DNA from: Methanogenium marinum
GTDB lineage: Archaea > Halobacteriota > Methanomicrobia > Methanomicrobiales > Methanomicrobiaceae
NCBI RefSeq assembly: GCF_028912405.1
Contig: NZ_JAKELO010000001.1
Location: forward strand, 1 to 62,406
Direction: 5' to 3'
Length of the DNA: 62,406 nucleotides
Shown here: piece after piece, positions 58,145-62,406 of the stretch
Layout of the letters: each line of letters begins with the position of its first letter
Position numbering within the stretch: position 1 is the first letter of the stretch
Notes under the pieces: generated by a model
The model's database searches: none
Seen by the model: only the letters and a program-made list of their open reading frames with translations
What the model was told of the DNA's origin: nothing
Made by a program: the position numbers and the translations under genes

Positions 58145-59796
58145 TCAGCAAGCCCCCAGAGATCTTCTATCAGTTGGTCCAATGTGAAAGGCCGCCCGTC
58201 AAACCGGGGCAATCTGATATCAACCGGAATACCATGCGCTTCACATATATCTGCCAGCTGACCGGAGAAATTATCTTCCAGCAGAAATGTCATGCGGGAC
58301 CGGCTGGTTGCAGCAAGCATCTCAGTTTCCGGAAACGGATGCATTACTATAGGCTGAACAGATTTAATGCCAACAAAATTGGCTGCTTCCCGGCAGAGCG
58401 GAGCATTCGAACCCCATGAAATAAGACACATATCAGAATCATGATTCCCGGAAACATGAACCGGATTCAGACGGGAAACCGCCTCTTTCATTAATGGGAT
58501 TTTTTTCATCTGTTTCCGGGTCATAGATGCGATCTGCATACCATCATCAACGGATATACCACGTTCATCATGTGATTTGCTATTTCCTTTAATCACAGAA
58601 CCAGAAAGGGGCGGGGATGCATATAGAGAGATACCGTCTTCAGTATCCCTGTACCTCAGATATTCATCATGGCCTTCCCAAAGAGGGACAGAAACAGGTG
58701 TTATTGCCGGTAAAAATTCAGGATCGACCGTGTATACCCCCTCTGACAGAACCCTGTCCGTCATCAGAATGGAAGGCACCTGAAACTGCCAGGATAATGA
58801 CAATGCATGGCCTGCCCATTCAAATGCCTGCTGTGCATCCCCCGGAGCAAAAACAAATCGGGGGAACTCACCATGACCAGCATGAATCGCAAAATGAAGG
58901 TCTGACTGAGCAGTATATGTCGGAGTACCGGTGGAAGGGCCACTTCTCTGTGCAAGAACAATGGTAATCGGGATTTCCGCCATACCTGCCATTGAAAGAG
59001 CCTCTGTCATCAGGCAGAAACCACCCCCCGATGTGCCAACAGCAGTTTTTGCCCCGGCATATACCATCCCTTCTGCCATTGTTACAACTGCTATTTCACT
59101 CTCCGGCTGAAAAACCTGTACACCCGTCTCACCGGAAGCTGCCGCCATGAAATGAAGAATACCGGTAGAAGGGCTCATTGGATAGGCAATATATCCATTG
59201 AGCCCGGCAGAAAGCAAACCAAGAGAAACAGCTTCATTTCCAGAGAGAATAATCCCCGGTGACTGATGTATCCGCTTTACTTCTCTCTTCTCTTCCTGCA
59301 TCTGAAATGCATCCCTCGCAATCTCAAGGTTTTTTTCGGTGAATTTATGCATCTCATGTGAAATAACCGATGCAAATTCTTCCCATTCCATACCTAAAGC
59401 AAACGCCAGAGCACCGATCATTACAGTGTTCTCCATGACCGCCGACCCACCGTTCTTCTCAACAATTCTCTTCAGAGGGATTCCGGAACCGACATCTGAC
59501 TGCACGCTATCGGAGTTATAAATAATCAGGGCATCACGTTTGCAGTCATTCTGATGACGCCGAAGTGTTGTCAGATCCATTGCCAGGAGAATATCAATTC
59601 CCGAACGATGTGTTCCTATAGGATGGTTACTGGCGCGGATAACTGAAAAATTGTGTCCGCCGCGTATCAGTGACGGATAATCATAATACATATATACATA
59701 ATATCCCAGGGTGGTGAAAATGCGGGCAATTGTCTGGCCCGCAACATTAATTCCATCCCCCGCTTTCCCCCCAATCAGAACAGAACACTCATCCAT
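58141..59796 (-). CDS. 2-oxoacid:ferredoxin oxidoreductase, fused gamma-alpha subunit
   Basis: A 551-residue protein: an N-terminal gamma domain (about 1-180, IGGKAGDGINVAGQTIAR) and an alpha (pyrimidine-binding) domain (about 190-551, with SPSTGILHFM and GTSGGGFCLMTEALSMAGMAE). Start ATG 59796 with GGAGATGA upstream; a longer frame to 59865 is rejected. With the beta gene it makes a two-gene OFOR that lacks its own ferredoxin subunit, so a separate ferredoxin must accept the electrons. Confidence 0.88.
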   Translation of the reverse strand: MDECSVLIGGKAGDGINVAGQTIARIFTTLGYYVYMYYDYPSLIRGGHNFSVIRASNHPIGTHRSGIDILLAMDLTTLRRHQNDCKRDALIIYNSDSVQSDVGSGIPLKRIVEKNGGSAVMENTVMIGALAFALGMEWEEFASVISHEMHKFTEKNLEIARDAFQMQEEKREVKRIHQSPGIILSGNEAVSLGLLSAGLNGYIAYPMSPSTGILHFMAAASGETGVQVFQPESEIAVVTMAEGMVYAGAKTAVGTSGGGFCLMTEALSMAGMAEIPITIVLAQRSGPSTGTPTYTAQSDLHFAIHAGHGEFPRFVFAPGDAQQAFEWAGHALSLSWQFQVPSILMTDRVLSEGVYTVDPEFLPAITPVSVPLWEGHDEYLRYRDTEDGISLYASPPLSGSVIKGNSKSHDERGISVDDGMQIASMTRKQMKKIPLMKEAVSRLNPVHVSGNHDSDMCLISWGSNAPLCREAANFVGIKSVQPIVMHPFPETEMLAATSRSRMTFLLEDNFSGQLADICEAHGIPVDIRLPRFDGRPFTLDQLIEDLWGLAE

Positions 59797-59887
59797 TGAA
59801 CAGTCATCTCCTCTGAACCTGCATAGAGATGAAAAATAGATAATGGTTGCGTATTTCAGAAACACGCATTACTGAACTATTGTATTT

Positions 59888-60634
59888 TTACTCCTGCACA
59901 ATTGCCGAAGCCTCTTCATCAAAAGGATTGGTTCTGAGGGCAAGAGAAAACATATATGGATAACTGTTCTTCAGATATTCCATATATCTGACCCATTCAC
60001 TGACGAGTTCTTTATAAACCCGGTCAATATCTCCTCCGATATGCTGGCAGTCACTTTCAGGAAGGCAGTCAAAACCGGGACGGCGCTGCAGTTCTTCATT
60101 CAGATGGAATACGGCACGCAAAAGTTCGGTGAATTTCTGATTTTCCAGAAGGACAGGATTTTCAAGCAGACGAAGGAGAAAATCACGTTTCTGCATTAGA
60201 AACCGGTCCATTTCAGCAAGATCGATTTCTCTCCAGTTAACAGAAAAGGAGTGACCATCAATTGATGCTGATGCACTACGAAAACGCTCTGCCCCCCAGT
60301 CATTACCAATAATAAGCTTATTTCGCAGATCAGAAGATTCTTCATCATAATCAGAAAGGACGGTAAGGAGGTTGTTCCCCACTTCAGCAAAGAACGTCCC
60401 GATAACCATATTGAGTTTCTGCATTTTTTCCTGATGTGAACGGATGGTCAGCAGATGATTGAGCACCACGGTCACCAGAAGAACACTGATTGGAAGAAAT
60501 CCTATTGCATTAAAGAGATAATCAATGGTATTTTCCGGATTATGGCGCAGAAGCATTTTTGTTGAATAAATGATTACGGATGCTGCCACCAGAAAAAGTG
60601 CAAGTTTCATCTCCCAGGTGCCTAATTTTTTCAT
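59888..60634 (-). CDS. Uncharacterised two-helix membrane protein
   Basis: I do not recognise a family. A 248-residue protein with two N-terminal membrane helices (about 9-28 and 40-60) and a cytosolic helical region of about 180 residues. It stands alone between the OFOR genes and a divergent lipoprotein gene. Confidence 0.6.
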   Translation of the reverse strand: MKKLGTWEMKLALFLVAASVIIYSTKMLLRHNPENTIDYLFNAIGFLPISVLLVTVVLNHLLTIRSHQEKMQKLNMVIGTFFAEVGNNLLTVLSDYDEESSDLRNKLIIGNDWGAERFRSASASIDGHSFSVNWREIDLAEMDRFLMQKRDFLLRLLENPVLLENQKFTELLRAVFHLNEELQRRPGFDCLPESDCQHIGGDIDRVYKELVSEWVRYMEYLKNSYPYMFSLALRTNPFDEEASAIVQE

Positions 60635-60733
60635 ATTTTGTTCATCTCCGTGAAAATATGCTGTGTATTCATACCACTATTCAGATACCAGACGTCCGAT
60701 AAGATTAAATACAGAATTTCCATATGGAATGAT

Positions 60734-61225
60734 ATGATTAAAAAGGCATCAATTGTTCTAATTGTTTTTGTCATCGGAATGGTATGTATCGCCGGGTGCA
60801 CTTCAGATACCGGTGAAGCCACACCTACCGCCACACCCACACCTCTGCCTCCTGTGCAGACACCGGTTTCAACAACACAGGCAGCACCTGACCTTATGCC
60901 CCAGCCAACCGATGTTGTGCCAACAACACTGTTTGTAGATGTAGCTACTTCTAAAGACCCGATAACAGGAGACATCACCGTCACATTCAGGGGCGGAAAA
61001 GGCCAGAATCAGGTCAATGAGATAAAAGCAGTTGTGATGTCAGGCACCGGCGCTACAACCACTAAATACATCGAACCCAATGTGAACGCTGAAGCAGTAT
61101 TTACGGTGGAGGACGGAGAGGCAACACGGGGAGAGGACAGGATCACGGTCACGGCATCTTTCTACGATGGCTCAAGCTACAGAATTTATGATGACGTCCT
61201 TTCCAGAAGCAGGACGACAAGCTGA
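60734..61225 (+). CDS. Secreted lipoprotein with Thr/Pro-rich linker
   Basis: A 163-residue protein starting at ATG 60734 (an earlier frame start at 60638 lacks a signal peptide). The lipobox is CIAGC (Cys22), followed by a Thr/Pro-rich linker (about 28-65) and a small beta-rich domain (about 70-155). I do not recognise the domain. Function unknown. Confidence 0.65.
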   Translation: MIKKASIVLIVFVIGMVCIAGCTSDTGEATPTATPTPLPPVQTPVSTTQAAPDLMPQPTDVVPTTLFVDVATSKDPITGDITVTFRGGKGQNQVNEIKAVVMSGTGATTTKYIEPNVNAEAVFTVEDGEATRGEDRITVTASFYDGSSYRIYDDVLSRSRTTS

Positions 61226-61235
61226 AAAATGATGA

Positions 61236-61928
61236 TTACTGATCATCATCCGTTTTTTTGACAATCCAGTGCAGAAGAATGCCCTCATCAATTCTTTCGG
61301 CATCTTTGAGGACAAGGGAGGGAAAATCAGCTTCATTGATATACCCTTCACCATCTGCAGGAGTGGGTGCATCTCTCCCGCCGATGACCACATTCCCGAT
61401 ACAGGTAAACAATTCATCCACAAGCCCCTCTGCAAAGAGAGACCAAATCAGAGTGCCGCCCCCCTCAACCATGAGGCTCTGAATCCCAAGAGTCCCCAGA
61501 TATTCCAGAAAATTGGATAAATCAACCCGTTCATCCCCAAAAACGGCAATTTCAGCATATTCTGAGAGGACAGCAGTTTTTTCGGGGTTTGCAGAACCTG
61601 AAACAGCAATAATTCTTGTGCCCGGCCCTTTATGAAGAATATCTGCACTCACAGGTGTTCTTGCCCCGCTGTCAATGACAATACGAACGGGATTTTCATC
61701 CCTGCCGCCATCTGCTCTCTTTTTTTTGAGAAGAGCATCTTTAACGGTCAGGGAAGGGTCATCAGCAAGTACTGTCCCTATCCCTACCATGATCGCATCA
61801 CACTGTGACTTTATCAGATCAACACGTCTGAAATCAGCATCTCCTGATATTCGGACCTGTCTGCGTTCTTTTGTTGAAAGTTTACCATCTGCACTCATCG
61901 CCAGATTAACAAACACATGAGGGCGCAT
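61236..61928 (-). CDS. 2,5-diamino-6-ribosylamino-pyrimidinone 5'-phosphate reductase (riboflavin pathway)
   Basis: A 230-residue RibD C-terminal-type reductase. Start MRPHVFVNLAMSADGKLS at 61928. GIGTVLADDPSLTV and VEGGGTLIWSLF are family motifs. Archaea use it before deamination in riboflavin synthesis, which also supplies precursors for F420. It follows msrB by 10 bases. Confidence 0.9.
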   Translation of the reverse strand: MRPHVFVNLAMSADGKLSTKERRQVRISGDADFRRVDLIKSQCDAIMVGIGTVLADDPSLTVKDALLKKKRADGGRDENPVRIVIDSGARTPVSADILHKGPGTRIIAVSGSANPEKTAVLSEYAEIAVFGDERVDLSNFLEYLGTLGIQSLMVEGGGTLIWSLFAEGLVDELFTCIGNVVIGGRDAPTPADGEGYINEADFPSLVLKDAERIDEGILLHWIVKKTDDDQ

Positions 61929-61938
61929 ACAATAGCAT

Positions 61939-62385
61939 TTATTCACGCCCGGATTTAGACATGTTGGTATCAGAGCTTTGTGTACCGCATACAACAAGGG
62001 AAAGAGACAGGGAATTCATGCAATACCGCATCCCATCTGGCAGGGGTCCATCATCAAAGACATGCCCAAGATGTGCTTTGCACCGACGGCAGAGTACCTC
62101 TGTGCGAACCATCCCAAGTGAACTGTCCTCATGCAGTTCAGTATTATCCGGGTGGACAGGACGGGAAAAACTTGGCCACCCAGTCCCTGAATCAAATTTA
62201 TCACCGGAAAAGAAAAGGTGGGTTTTGCAACAGGCACACGCATACACTCCCTCATCATGACAATCAGCATATATTCCGCTGAAAGGAGGTTCAGTCCCTG
62301 ACTGCCGCGCAACACGAAACACATCCGGAGAAAGAATATGTTTCCATTCTTCATCTGTCCGGATTATCGGTTTGGCACTGTACAT
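61939..62385 (-). CDS. msrB: Peptide-methionine (R)-S-oxide reductase
   Basis: A 148-residue MsrB that repairs oxidised methionine. Structural zinc ligands are in CACC and CRRC, GTGWPSF is a family signature and RYCMNS holds the catalytic Cys. Start ATG 62385, with GTG three bases upstream also possible. Confidence 0.93.
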   Translation of the reverse strand: MYSAKPIIRTDEEWKHILSPDVFRVARQSGTEPPFSGIYADCHDEGVYACACCKTHLFFSGDKFDSGTGWPSFSRPVHPDNTELHEDSSLGMVRTEVLCRRCKAHLGHVFDDGPLPDGMRYCMNSLSLSLVVCGTQSSDTNMSKSGRE

Positions 62386-62406
62386 CACACCTGAACATGG
62401 ATCAAA

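Overview
The window is chromosomal DNA of a methanogenic archaeon, most likely of the order Methanomicrobiales. The evidence is the archaeal information-processing genes (split RNA polymerase A'/A'' and B'/B'' with subunit H, L30e, NusA, S27e, L44e, aIF2alpha, Nop10, GINS, small primase subunit, archaeal-type CCA enzyme and ProRS). Archaeal lipid genes (sn-glycerol-1-phosphate dehydrogenase, geranylgeranyl reductase), an F420-type FrhB paralogue and NrpR nitrogen regulators point the same way. Starts commonly carry GGAGGTGAT-like ribosome binding sites, and TATA boxes and T-run terminators are of archaeal type.

Layout. 1-543 is the end of a YgiQ-like radical SAM gene. 0.9-5.2 kb is a four-gene glutamate synthase operon whose fourth member is FrhB-like (predicted F420H2-driven), followed by an HTH-less NrpR protein. 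6.1-10.0 kb is an accessory island: dense short repeats, an AAA ATPase preceded by three evenly spaced palindromes, a possible structured RNA, a frameshifted XhlA-like gene and a zeta-toxin-like pair. 10.1-14.1 kb holds the HTH-containing NrpR, glnK, amtB and glnA, so the island lies inside a nitrogen-assimilation locus. 14.3-23.8 kb has a PhoU-like regulator, lipoproteins, cca, thpR, nrdH and an nrdD that appears to lack its glycyl-radical C-terminus. 23.8-32.2 kb is the RNA polymerase operon (H-B''-B'-A'-A''-L30e-NusA) with tRNA-Lys upstream.

32.4-36.9 kb is a compact, poorly described signalling block: response regulator, two Roadblock/LC7-like proteins (one membrane anchored), a duplicated DUF2226 protein, a MinD-like ATPase and a small membrane coiled-coil protein. 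It is followed by tRNA-Pro(GGG). 37-43 kb holds housekeeping genes (DUF89, TPR, site-2 protease, RNase HII, TrkA, geranylgeranyl reductase, ferredoxin), then about 1.07 kb without a convincing gene. 44-49.9 kb is the archaeal replication-translation cluster (PAC2, nop10, aIF2alpha, rps27e, rpl44e, GINS, priS, elp3, UPF0058). 49.9-62.4 kb contains an ADP-ribosylglycohydrolase, UPF0179, egsA, DUF63, SpoIIM, proS, a frameshifted secreted-protein gene, pyruvoyl arginine decarboxylase, ferritin, a two-subunit 2-oxoacid:ferredoxin oxidoreductase, a riboflavin-pathway reductase and msrB.

The coherent biology is ammonium assimilation (AmtB-GlnK-GlnA-glutamate synthase) under a two-protein NrpR system, with a sequence-perfect NrpR-type operator in front of the glutamate synthase operon. 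The best candidates for undescribed biology are the Roadblock/DUF2226/MinD block, the truncated class III ribonucleotide reductase beside nrdH and a DUF1786 gene, and the repeat-rich AAA ATPase island. All functional statements are read from sequence and family knowledge; no search was run.
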